Positions 1 through 8,019 of a stretch of 64,000 nt of DNA are shown here, one piece after another. The stretch lies in contig NZ_BNCD01000011.1 of NCBI RefSeq assembly GCF_014656295.1, forward strand, positions 240,884-304,883. Reading direction: 5' to 3'. The notes under the pieces are model-generated. The model saw only the letters and a list, made by a program, of their open reading frames with translations. It was not told where the DNA came from and made no database searches. Source of the stretch: Streptomyces sulfonofaciens (GTDB taxonomy: Bacteria > Actinomycetota > Actinomycetes > Streptomycetales > Streptomycetaceae). How positions within the stretch are numbered: position 1 is the first letter of the stretch; each line of letters begins with the position of its first letter. A program made the translations under genes and the position numbers.

Positions 1-756
1 CAGATCTGGATCGACGACGGCGACGGCGAGCCCGAGCTGTTCGCCGAGGACCGCTCGACGCACGGCCACCGCCCGGGCGACCTCGTGCAGGCGCTGCGCC
101 GCCCGCTGACCGACGTGTTCCACGCCCGGGACCGCGCCGGACGGCCGGTTCCGCTCGAAGTCGCGCTGCCGGCCGAGTACTTCGACACCGCCGTGCACCG
201 CTGGCGGCTCAACGACATCGCCGCACTGGACGACACGTACCACCTGGGGGCGCAGCGCCGTGTCGTCCTGCGCGCCCTTGAGCGCCGGGGAGAACCGGAC
301 AAAAAATGGGCCGCGCGCTGGCGCGCCATCTCCGCGCAGCGGCAACTCAACGGGTGGCGCGTACCGGAGCCCGGTGTGAACCCCAGTCCGCGCCAGTTCG
401 GCGACGCCCCGCACAGCGCCGTCCCCGTCATCTGCCGCTCCGTGGGGCAGGGCCTCGGACGCACGGCCCTGAGACTCGCCCTGGAGAGCGGCCACGGCGT
501 TGCCCTGTGGCGCGTCGACGGCCACGGCGGCGGAGCCTGCTCGGACTCCTGCGAGGACCTGCACACCAGGACCAAGTGGCTCTTCGAGCCCCTGGAGTCC
601 ATCACCGAACTGCCCGACCGGCTGCGCCAGCTACGGCAGGAGATCAGCGCGCAGCGCACCGACCGCCGCTGGGCCGAGCCCCTGGCCCTGCTGTACGACG
701 ATCCCCGGCGCCCGCTGCCCGCCGAGGACACCACCCCTTTGGACGCGCCGCTGTGA
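1..756 (+). CDS. VMAP-like protein, C-terminal part (truncated by window start)
   Basis: The frame is open from base 1 to a TGA at 754-756, so only the last 251 residues are visible. In vWA-MoxR-VMAP conflict systems a protein of this kind precedes a MoxR ATPase and a vWA protein, which is the arrangement here, and its C-terminal VMAP-C region is usually diverse in sequence. The visible part is rich in Trp, Arg and acidic residues and has no catalytic motif I can name. Any peptidase-like effector domain would be in the missing N-terminal part. The call rests mostly on context. The stop overlaps a GTG (GTGA) that opens a small frame running to the next gene. Confidence 0.6.
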   Translation, partial: QIWIDDGDGEPELFAEDRSTHGHRPGDLVQALRRPLTDVFHARDRAGRPVPLEVALPAEYFDTAVHRWRLNDIAALDDTYHLGAQRRVVLRALERRGEPDKKWAARWRAISAQRQLNGWRVPEPGVNPSPRQFGDAPHSAVPVICRSVGQGLGRTALRLALESGHGVALWRVDGHGGGACSDSCEDLHTRTKWLFEPLESITELPDRLRQLRQEISAQRTDRRWAEPLALLYDDPRRPLPAEDTTPLDAPL

Positions 757-1043
757 ACCGCGCCCAGGCCCCGACGACCGCCGACCCCGCCCGCGCCGCG
801 GCGCCCGGGGGGACGGCCGGTGCCCGCAACCGCCCTCCCAGGGCGCACGGCCCCCGTACCGCCCTCCCGCGCGCGGCAGGCGCCGGCGGGGCCACCGCGG
901 TCGACCTCGGAACAGACTGGCTGAAAACGCCCGTATCAGATGCCTGGACTGGGTACATTTTCAGGGGCCCGTTGTGGGCGCCTATCGCCCCGGTCGCCCA
1001 GGACGTGGTCTACAACCGACCGTTGACGAGGAGCACCCGATGA
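753..1043 (+). CDS. Possible small coupled ORF between VMAP-like and MoxR genes
   Basis: A 96-residue frame starts at a GTG overlapping the upstream stop (GTGA) and ends in a TGA overlapping the MoxR start (ATGA). The first half is Ala/Pro/Arg-rich with GC-rich third positions. The second half (about 900-1000) has AT-richer third positions and looks more like a leader or promoter, for example around the gggtacatttt stretch. I recognise no family. It may be a real linker peptide or just the intergenic leader of the MoxR gene, where frames stay open by chance because of high GC. Low confidence. Confidence 0.2.
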   Translation: MNRAQAPTTADPARAAAPGGTAGARNRPPRAHGPRTALPRAAGAGGATAVDLGTDWLKTPVSDAWTGYIFRGPLWAPIAPVAQDVVYNRPLTRSTR

Positions 1044-2101
1044 GCGATTGGTTTATCTACCGGGGCACCGGGGGGCCGGATCCGGACAAGATCGGCGAGC
1101 TGCCCGAGCCTCCGCCGTGGCGGCGCTTCGACGCTCCCGCGGTGCCGTACGAGGTGCCGCCGCTCGACTCGTCGACCGCCCGCAGGCTGGGCGCGCGCCG
1201 CGTCCCGCTGCCCGTGCAGGACGACGACACCCTCGAACTGATCAACGCCGCCCTCTACCTGCGGCGCCCGCTCCTTGTCACCGGGCCCCCGGGGGCGGGG
1301 AAGTCCACGCTCGCGCACTCCATCGCGTACGAACTCGACCTCGGCCGCGTCCTGGAGTGGCCGATCGTCAGCCGCAGCGAGCTCAAGGACGGCCTGTACA
1401 CCTACGACGCCATAGGACGCCTCCAGGACGCGCAGCTCGACCGCGCCCATGTGACCGGCGAGTCGGGCGCCTCCGACGACTCCGCGGGCGGCAACCGTTC
1501 TTCGGACATCGGCAGGTATCTGAAACTCGGCCCGCTCGGCACCGCCCTGGTGGCCTCGGAGCGGCCCCGCGTGCTGCTCATCGACGAGCTGGACAAGAGC
1601 GACATAGACCTGCCCAACGACCTCCTGAACGTCCTGGAGGAGGGCAGGTTCGGCATTCCCGAACTGGAGCGGATCGCCGACCGGCCCGGCCTGGAGACGG
1701 TCGAGATCCTCACCGACGACGGGCGCAGGGTGCCCGTCACCAACGGCCAGGTGCGCTGCCGTGCCTTCCCGTTCGTGGTGATGACCAGCAACCGCGAGCG
1801 GGAGTTCCCGGCGCCGCTGATGCGCCGCTGCATCCCGCTGACCCTGGAAGCGCCCCGCGACCAGCGCCTCGCCGCGCTCGTCCAGGCGCACTTCGGCACG
1901 GGCTCGTACGACGACAACCACGACATCGTCGACCGGTTCAGGGAGGCGGAGTCCGACGGTGCGCTGCGGCCCACCGACCAGTTGCTCAACGCGATCTTCC
2001 TCGCCCAGCACGCCGCGCGGGACGCCTCCCGCGACATCGCCGCACAGCGCGCCGACATCGCCCAACTGCTGATGCAGCCCCTGGACCCCGGGCCCAGGTG
2101 A
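1040..2101 (+). CDS. MoxR-type AAA+ ATPase
   Basis: A 353-residue single-domain ATPase. Walker A is GPPGAGKST near residue 85 and Walker B is LLIDELDKS near residue 175. A substrate-binding-like MTSNRERE segment with a following arginine-rich stretch (MRRC) corresponds to sensor 1 and the arginine finger. MoxR proteins act as chaperone-like ATPases that remodel or activate partners, often through vWA domain proteins. A vWA-like protein lies immediately downstream (4-nt gap). The ATG at 1040 was chosen because the conserved region begins just after it; the same frame is open upstream but there it reads antisense-like composition. Likely role: energy-dependent switch in the VMAP/vWA/RiPP system. 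Confidence 0.88.
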   Translation: MSDWFIYRGTGGPDPDKIGELPEPPPWRRFDAPAVPYEVPPLDSSTARRLGARRVPLPVQDDDTLELINAALYLRRPLLVTGPPGAGKSTLAHSIAYELDLGRVLEWPIVSRSELKDGLYTYDAIGRLQDAQLDRAHVTGESGASDDSAGGNRSSDIGRYLKLGPLGTALVASERPRVLLIDELDKSDIDLPNDLLNVLEEGRFGIPELERIADRPGLETVEILTDDGRRVPVTNGQVRCRAFPFVVMTSNREREFPAPLMRRCIPLTLEAPRDQRLAALVQAHFGTGSYDDNHDIVDRFREAESDGALRPTDQLLNAIFLAQHAARDASRDIAAQRADIAQLLMQPLDPGPR

Positions 2102-2105
2102 TCCC

Positions 2106-5100
2106 ATGAGCAGCGCCGAGCCGACCCCTGCCCCGGGTGTGCCCGTCACCCCTGACACCCCGGACAGCGCGCGCACCGACGCCGCGGGCCAGGCGCTCAC
2201 GGCGCTGATCGCGCGGATGCGCGAGGCGGAGATCCCGCCGAGCGTGGAGGAGATGGCCGACGCGCTGTGGCTGGCCCGCTGGCTGCCCGCCCCCGACCCC
2301 TCGGGGACGCCCGAGCGGACGCCCGAGGAGCGCACCCCGTCCACCAGGGCCACCGACACCAACGGCCGCGGCTACCGGCCCCTTGCGCTCTCGTCGACCT
2401 CCTCCCAGGAGGACCGCAGCCGGCCCGACAACGCCCAGTTGTTCGTACGGGGCCCCGGCGCCGACAGCGCCGTGGAGCTGCGGCAGGTGCAGGTCCCCGC
2501 CGCGCCCGCGCTGCCGGAGCCCCTCGCGCTCCAGCGCGGCCTGCGGATCCTCCAGCGCTACCGCGCCCCCGTGCGCCCCGTGTCGGGCCAGGCGCTCGAC
2601 GAGGACCGCACCGCCGACCGGGCCGCCGAGTCCGGGCTCGTGCAGCCCGTCCTGCGCGCGGTGCGGCGACGCGAGGCGCGGCTGCTGCTCGTCATGGACG
2701 TCTCCACCTCCACCGTGGTCTGGCAGCAGGCGCTCGACGAACTGCGTCAGGTCTGCGAGCGCGCCGGCGCCTTCCGCGAGGTGCAGGTCCAGTACCTGCA
2801 CGCCACCGACGACGGCCTGCCGGGCTATGCGGCCGCCGCCGAGCGCACCGGCCCGCTGCACGCCCCGGAACAGCTCAGCGACCCCACCGGGCGCCGTCTG
2901 ACACTCGTCCTGAGCGACTGCGCGGGCCCGATGTGGCGCAGCGGGCGGATGCAGCGCCTGCTGTACCGCTGGGCGTCCACCGCGCCCGTCGCCGTCGTCC
3001 AGCCGCTGCCGCAGCGCATGTGGCTGCGCACCCATCTGCCCGCCAGGCGCGGACAACTCCACCGGTGTGAAGGGCCCGCCGGGCGCCTGGTCTTCACTCC
3101 CGAGCGCGGGCGCCTCGAACGTGGCGCGCTGCCGGTACCGGTGCTCGCGCTGCGCCGGCCCTCCGTCGAAGGCTGGGCGCGGCTCGTGGCGGGCTCCACC
3201 GGGCAGAGCCTGACGGCCGCCGCGGGATGGGTGCACGCGGCGCACGCGCCGGCCAGCTCGCCGGTGCGGGCCGCGGAGGAGCTCTCGGGCGAGGACCGCG
3301 TACGGGCGTTCGTCCGGCAGGCGTCACCGGATGCCCGCTCCCTCGCCTGCTACCTGTCCGCGGTACCGCTGTTCCTGCCGGTGATGCAGCTCGTCCAGCA
3401 TGCGATGCTCGCCGGCACCGGACCCGACGTGCTGTCCGAGGTACTGCTCGGCGGACTCCTCAAGCGCCGCGAGGACGCCGCGGACCCGCGCGCCGTGCGC
3501 TACGACTTCCTGCCCGGTGTGGCTGCCGAGCTGCGCAAGAGGCTCACGGCCGACGAGGCGAAGCTGCTGCTCAAGCACTGCTCCGAGTACATCGAACGGC
3601 ACTTCGGACGCACCGCGCGGAACTTCCCCGCACTGGCGGCGGCCTTCCTGCGCGGCGCCGTCGACCCCGATGCGGCCGACGCCGACCCCACCGAGCACCC
3701 CGGTGCCGGTGCCGGTGCCGGTCCCGAGGAGCACGCCGGACTGCGCGCGTTCGCCGAGGTCTCCTCCGACCTGCTGCGCGACCTCGGCCGCCGCACCCCC
3801 TGGCCGCTGCCCAGGCCGCCCGACCCCCGGCTCGGCGCCGTGGAGCTGCTGAACCGCGGCCGGATCGCGCTGCGCCGCTACGAGGTCGAGGGCCTGATCC
3901 GTGAACTCGACGACGCCGTGGCCCTCTTCAAACAGGCCGGAGCCGTCGCCGTCCTGCCCGCCGAACGCGGCTCGGCCGCCGAGGAACTGGCGAACGCCCT
4001 CCTCGCGCGCTGGCGGGTGCGTCGCGTCGGCGACGACCTGCGCGAGGCTTTGGCCGTGCTGGCGGCCGAGCACGTCACCTCGGTGCGCGGCAGCCTGCTC
4101 AGGGGCACCGTCCACTGGCTGCTGGCCGGGGAGCTGCACAGCTCCTGGCTCGGCGTCGACGACCTGCCCGACGAGGTGCGCCGCCGTGCCAGGGAACGCG
4201 CGGACAGGGAGCACCCGGCGGCCTTGTGGGCCTTCTGCGACCTGCTGACGAGGGCCGACGCGGAACTCACCCGGGTGGTGTCCGGTGACGCCGCGCTCTC
4301 CTCGCAGGCCGCGCGCGCCGGGACGTCGGTCAGGCCGCCGGGCAGTCAGGCCGACGCCGACAGGTCGTACCCCGCAGGGCCCGCGCAGGGCGGACCCGGC
4401 GCCTCCCAGACCCCCCCGACCCTCAGCCTGCCCCCGTCCTCCACCGGCTCCCACCGATCGCCGGTGCCCGCCGGCCCTTCCGCCGAGGACGCCGACCGGC
4501 GCAGGCTCGCCGCCGAGACCCTGCCCGCCGTGCGCAGCGCGCTCGCCGACGCCGGTGCCCCGCTCGCCGGACCGCAGGGACCACTGCGCGCCGCGGGTCC
4601 CGAGGACTGGTACCTCACCCATATGCGGGGGGCCGCGGAGGCCGCCGCGGTGCGGCTGGAGTACCCCGAGCCGGAGCGCGGCCACCTGGTCCGCGGACGC
4701 ATCATGCTCGACCTCGCCAGGCAGTACCTGGGCCGCGGCCCGATCGAGCGTGAGGAGGGCCCCGACGAGGCGGCCGCCGCGGACGCCGGCCGCAGCGCGG
4801 GCGAGCACCTGATGGCCGCGCTCGGCACCGCCGACGCCCTCCCCGCGCCGGAACGCTGCCGCGCCTGGCTGGACATGGCCTCGGCCATCGAGACGTTCCG
4901 TACCACGGGTGAGGACGGCGGCCGGGACGAGGAGCGGCCGCGCATCATGGACGCGGTGGAGCAGGCGCTGGCGGCGGCCGGCGACGACGAGGAACTGCGC
5001 TTCGAGTGCCACGTCCTGGCCGCCCGGCTGCACCGCGACCGCTTCGAGTCCACCGGCCGCATCGCCGACCTGGACCGCGCGGTGACCGCATGGCGCGAGG

Positions 5101-5708
5101 GCACCGCGCTGCTCGCCATGGACGACCCGCGGCGCCCCGGCACCCTCACCGAGTACGGGGCCACCCTGGTGCGCCGCGGTGAGCAGCGGGACGCCGCCGG
5201 TGACATCGACCAGGCCGTACGCCTGCTGCGCGCGGCCGTCGACTGGACCTCCGAGGACCATCCGGAGCTGGCCGACCGCAGGCGCACCCTGGGCATCGCC
5301 CATTACCTGCGGTTCCGCTCCCAGGAGGTCCTCGCCGACCTCTACGAGGCCGACTGGATACTCGGCGAGGCGGCACGCGGCGCAGAGGACCCGGACCTCG
5401 CCCAGGACTGCTGGTTGCAGCGGGGCGCCGTCACCATGGAACTCGCCGACCGCGTCGGCAACCCGGCACTGCTGCAGCGGGCCGACGACCACCTGCGCCA
5501 TGCCGTGGAGTACGCCCAGGAGACCGGTGACGGGGACCGGGTCGCCCGCGCCCGCCAACTGCGCGGCATGCTCCTGGAGCGGCAGGGCGCACCCGACCGC
5601 GCCCTGCGCCAGTACCGCAACGCCCTGGCCGACACCGTCGAGCCCGGTCTCGCCCAGGAGCTCGGCGAGGCCGTGGCCCGCCTGGCATCCGAGGTGGACC
5701 GGGCGTGA
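2106..5708 (+). CDS. SAV_2336-type large protein with vWA/MIDAS-like motif and helical repeats
   Basis: A 1200-residue protein that starts 4 nt after the MoxR gene. Residues 1-110 are low complexity. A VMDVSTST segment (D198, S200, S202) has the DxSxS pattern of a vWA MIDAS and sits in a Rossmann-like beta-alpha segment. A further helical region runs to about residue 560. From about 590 to the end the sequence is helical and Ala/Leu/Arg-rich, like degenerate TPR repeats, interrupted by a Pro/Ser linker around 735-800. I recall the family as SAV_2336 N-terminal domain-related proteins, which are common in actinobacterial FxSxx-COOH and VMAP loci. The enzymatic activity is unknown. A scaffold or sensor partner for the MoxR ATPase is the simplest inference. 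Confidence 0.8.
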   Translation: MSSAEPTPAPGVPVTPDTPDSARTDAAGQALTALIARMREAEIPPSVEEMADALWLARWLPAPDPSGTPERTPEERTPSTRATDTNGRGYRPLALSSTSSQEDRSRPDNAQLFVRGPGADSAVELRQVQVPAAPALPEPLALQRGLRILQRYRAPVRPVSGQALDEDRTADRAAESGLVQPVLRAVRRREARLLLVMDVSTSTVVWQQALDELRQVCERAGAFREVQVQYLHATDDGLPGYAAAAERTGPLHAPEQLSDPTGRRLTLVLSDCAGPMWRSGRMQRLLYRWASTAPVAVVQPLPQRMWLRTHLPARRGQLHRCEGPAGRLVFTPERGRLERGALPVPVLALRRPSVEGWARLVAGSTGQSLTAAAGWVHAAHAPASSPVRAAEELSGEDRVRAFVRQASPDARSLACYLSAVPLFLPVMQLVQHAMLAGTGPDVLSEVLLGGLLKRREDAADPRAVRYDFLPGVAAELRKRLTADEAKLLLKHCSEYIERHFGRTARNFPALAAAFLRGAVDPDAADADPTEHPGAGAGAGPEEHAGLRAFAEVSSDLLRDLGRRTPWPLPRPPDPRLGAVELLNRGRIALRRYEVEGLIRELDDAVALFKQAGAVAVLPAERGSAAEELANALLARWRVRRVGDDLREALAVLAAEHVTSVRGSLLRGTVHWLLAGELHSSWLGVDDLPDEVRRRARERADREHPAALWAFCDLLTRADAELTRVVSGDAALSSQAARAGTSVRPPGSQADADRSYPAGPAQGGPGASQTPPTLSLPPSSTGSHRSPVPAGPSAEDADRRRLAAETLPAVRSALADAGAPLAGPQGPLRAAGPEDWYLTHMRGAAEAAAVRLEYPEPERGHLVRGRIMLDLARQYLGRGPIEREEGPDEAAAADAGRSAGEHLMAALGTADALPAPERCRAWLDMASAIETFRTTGEDGGRDEERPRIMDAVEQALAAAGDDEELRFECHVLAARLHRDRFESTGRIADLDRAVTAWREGTALLAMDDPRRPGTLTEYGATLVRRGEQRDAAGDIDQAVRLLRAAVDWTSEDHPELADRRRTLGIAHYLRFRSQEVLADLYEADWILGEAARGAEDPDLAQDCWLQRGAVTMELADRVGNPALLQRADDHLRHAVEYAQETGDGDRVARARQLRGMLLERQGAPDRALRQYRNALADTVEPGLAQELGEAVARLASEVDRA

Positions 5709-5731
5709 CCGCTCCCCTGGAGGACAGCGAC

Positions 5732-5881
5732 ATGCCCCTGCCCGGGTTAGACCTCCCGGTACGGACCGACCACCCCGTACTGGCGGCCATCCTGGCCGAC
5801 CTCCGCGCGCGCATGGCGCCCGAGGAGCCGCACGACAGCGCGTCCCAGCCCGTCGTCGCCCAGTACGAAGATGCCCCGTGA
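5732..5881 (+). CDS. Cyclophane RiPP precursor peptide, YxD-tail type
   Basis: A 49-residue ORF with an ATG preceded by GGAGG at about 9 nt. It begins MPLPGLDLPV, has an amphipathic middle (HPVLAAILADLRARM), and ends QYEDAP. FxSxx-COOH precursors carry an aromatic residue at -5 and a hydroxyl residue at -3; here Tyr is at -5 and Asp at -3. This fits the aromatic-X-X3 pattern that three-residue cyclophane-forming radical SAM enzymes crosslink. I recall a named family of YxD-tail cyclophane RiPP peptides but could not check it. The gene lies directly upstream of the radical SAM gene. Codon 6 is TTA, the rare leucine codon read by bldA tRNA in Streptomyces. The stop overlaps a GTG (GTGA). Confidence 0.8.
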   Translation: MPLPGLDLPVRTDHPVLAAILADLRARMAPEEPHDSASQPVVAQYEDAP

Positions 5882-6099
5882 CGCCCGCGTCGACGGCTCC
5901 CGCGTCCCGGGCCCCCGGCGCGGCGGGTGCGGCGGCGCCCGGTGCGACGGCGCCCGCGGGGTCCCTGCCCGCGGGGCCCCCGCCCGCGGCGACCCTGCCC
6001 GCGGGGTCCCCGCCCGCGGCGGCGGTCGGCGTGACGGCTCGTGCGGCGACGGCCGGTACGGCGCCAGGTGCGACGGCTGCCGCCCGCGGAGTCCGGTGA
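5878..6099 (+). CDS. Possible 73-residue coupled ORF, or displaced N-terminus of the radical SAM protein
   Basis: The GTG overlaps the stop of the RiPP precursor (GTGA), and the TGA overlaps the GTG at 6096 that opens the radical SAM frame (again GTGA). The product is almost entirely Ala, Pro, Gly and Thr. The radical SAM frame is also open through this interval, from an ATG at 5871, giving an Arg/Gly/Cys-rich reading. Positional GC does not settle the frame: by AT content per codon position the 5871 frame is slightly favoured. Three readings are possible: a real spacer peptide, an N-terminal linker joined by a one-base frameshift near 6097, or non-coding. Confidence 0.3.
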   Translation: MTPASTAPASRAPGAAGAAAPGATAPAGSLPAGPPPAATLPAGSPPAAAVGVTARAATAGTAPGATAAARGVR

Positions 6100-7880
6100 C
6101 ACGCAAAAACCTTCCGGGAAACGGGGGCAGGCCCGGAAGCGCTGTGCCGCCGGGCGTACGGGCGCGCCCCCAGGACCCCGGCTCCGGCGCGCTCCCAGCC
6201 CCTCCGGCCGCGCCCTCGGGCACCGCGCCCGCGCCCGTGCCCGCACCGGCCTGCCCGGGGCCGCACCCGGCAGCGGCCGCCCCGGGGACCCCGTGCACGC
6301 CGGCCCCTGAGAGACCGGCCGCCCCCAGACCGGCTCCCGCAAGACCGGCCCCCGCAAGACCGGCCGCCCCGGGACCGGTCCCCGCCCCGTCCCGGCAAGG
6401 AACCTCCGGCCTGTCGCCGCGCCCCGGCAGCCCACCGCCGGCCACCGCCCCGGCTGAGCCGCCCGTGGCAGCCGCCCTGCCACCCCCGGAGGACGACAGC
6501 GCCACTCCGCGGGTCCCGGCGGGCAGCGCCTCCCCGGACGGCCCGGTGGAAGCAGCCGCCCCGGGAGGGCGGGTGGAGGCCGTCCCCCCGGGAGGGCGGG
6601 TGCGGGCCACCGCCCCGGAGTCCCCCTCCGCGCACCCCCGCTGGCCGCACGCCACCCTCGACACCCGGGGGCACCGGCCCGTACCGTTCCGGCAGTTCGT
6701 GCTGAAGGTGCACAGCCGCTGCAACCTGGCCTGCGACTACTGCTACATCTACGAAGGCGCCGACAGTAGCTGGCACACCCGGCCGCCGAGCGCGGGCGAG
6801 GAGACCGTGCGCGCGGCCGCGGCCCGGATCGGCGAGCACGTCGCCGTCCACCGGCTGCGCCGGATCCGTATCGAACTGCACGGCGGCGAACCGCTGCTCA
6901 CCGGCCCCGGACCCGTCCTCGCCTACGCCCGCGCGGTACGCGCCGCCGTCCCCGCCTCCTGCCGGATCACCGCCACCGTGCAGACCAACGGCACCCTGCT
7001 CACCGAACGCACCCTGGACGCCCTGGCCGCCGCCGGGCTGCGCGTCGGCCTGAGCCTGGACGGCGGCCTGGCCGCCCACAACGACCGGCGCAGGGACCAC
7101 GCCCGCCGTCCCGCCTGGCCCGCCGCACACCGCGCCGCCCGGCTGCTCGCGGCCCGCCCCGGCACCTACGCAGGCATCCTGTGCACCATCGACCTGGACA
7201 CCGACCCGCGGGAGGCGTACGACTCGCTGCTCGGCCTGCACCCGCCCGGCATCGACTTCCTCCTGCCGCACGGCAACTGGGCCGCGCCGCCGCCCGGCCT
7301 GGCAGCCCCGGGCCGTCCCGGCCGCCACCGGCCGCGCCCCACCCCGTACGGCGACTGGCTCGCCGCGCTCTTCGACACCTGGTGGCACACCGCCCGCACC
7401 CCCACCAGGATCCGGCTCTTCCACGAGATCGCCGCACTGCTGCTGGGCGCGCCGAGCACCGCCGAGGCGGTCGGGCTCTCGCCGATGGCGGCCGTCGTCG
7501 TCGACACCGATGGCGCCATCGAGCAGGTCGACTCGCTCAAGTCCGCCTACCCGGGGGCCCCCGCCACCGGGCTCGACGTCTTCCGCCACCCCTTCGACGA
7601 CGCCCTGCGCCACCCGGGCATAGCGGCGCGACAGCTCGGCGAGGGCGCGCTGGCCCCCGACTGCCGCGGCTGCCCCGTGCACCGCGTGTGCGGCGGCGGC
7701 AACTACGTCCACCGGTACGCGCCAGGCAGCGGCTTCCTGCACCCCAGTGTCTACTGCGCCGACCTGGAACGGCTGATACGCCATGTGGCGCACCGCTTGA
7801 GCCGTACCGCCAAGCCACCCGCCACGCACCGTGAAGCCCCCCACACCCGAACCGACTCGCTCCCTTTGACGGAAATCTGA
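6096..7880 (+). CDS. FxsB-like radical SAM/SPASM cyclophane-forming peptide maturase
   Basis: With the GTG at 6096 the product is 594 residues. About 180 N-terminal residues are Pro/Ala-rich and probably dispensable. The radical SAM core starts near residue 190. The CNLACDYC motif (C209, C213, C216) ligates the 4Fe-4S cluster that cleaves S-adenosylmethionine. A GGEPLL segment follows. The C-terminal SPASM region has CRGC (C523, C526), C532 in VCGGG, and C554, for auxiliary clusters. FxsB enzymes form a C-C crosslink between an aromatic ring and the beta-carbon of a residue two positions later in the precursor tail, here predicted Tyr45-Asp47. Start alternatives are the ATG at 5871 and in-frame GTGs at 6546, 6576 and 6600. 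Confidence 0.87.
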   Translation: MTRKNLPGNGGRPGSAVPPGVRARPQDPGSGALPAPPAAPSGTAPAPVPAPACPGPHPAAAAPGTPCTPAPERPAAPRPAPARPAPARPAAPGPVPAPSRQGTSGLSPRPGSPPPATAPAEPPVAAALPPPEDDSATPRVPAGSASPDGPVEAAAPGGRVEAVPPGGRVRATAPESPSAHPRWPHATLDTRGHRPVPFRQFVLKVHSRCNLACDYCYIYEGADSSWHTRPPSAGEETVRAAAARIGEHVAVHRLRRIRIELHGGEPLLTGPGPVLAYARAVRAAVPASCRITATVQTNGTLLTERTLDALAAAGLRVGLSLDGGLAAHNDRRRDHARRPAWPAAHRAARLLAARPGTYAGILCTIDLDTDPREAYDSLLGLHPPGIDFLLPHGNWAAPPPGLAAPGRPGRHRPRPTPYGDWLAALFDTWWHTARTPTRIRLFHEIAALLLGAPSTAEAVGLSPMAAVVVDTDGAIEQVDSLKSAYPGAPATGLDVFRHPFDDALRHPGIAARQLGEGALAPDCRGCPVHRVCGGGNYVHRYAPGSGFLHPSVYCADLERLIRHVAHRLSRTAKPPATHREAPHTRTDSLPLTEI

Positions 7881-8019
7881 CGCACAATTGACACAATCGA
7901 GGATCACGTTCGATGACGGCGACGCGACGGCACACGGACCAGATGCCGACCACGGCACCCACCCCCGCCGGACACCCCAGGTGAGCGCCGAAGGCCCGCC
8001 GGGCGAGGAGGTTGGTGGC

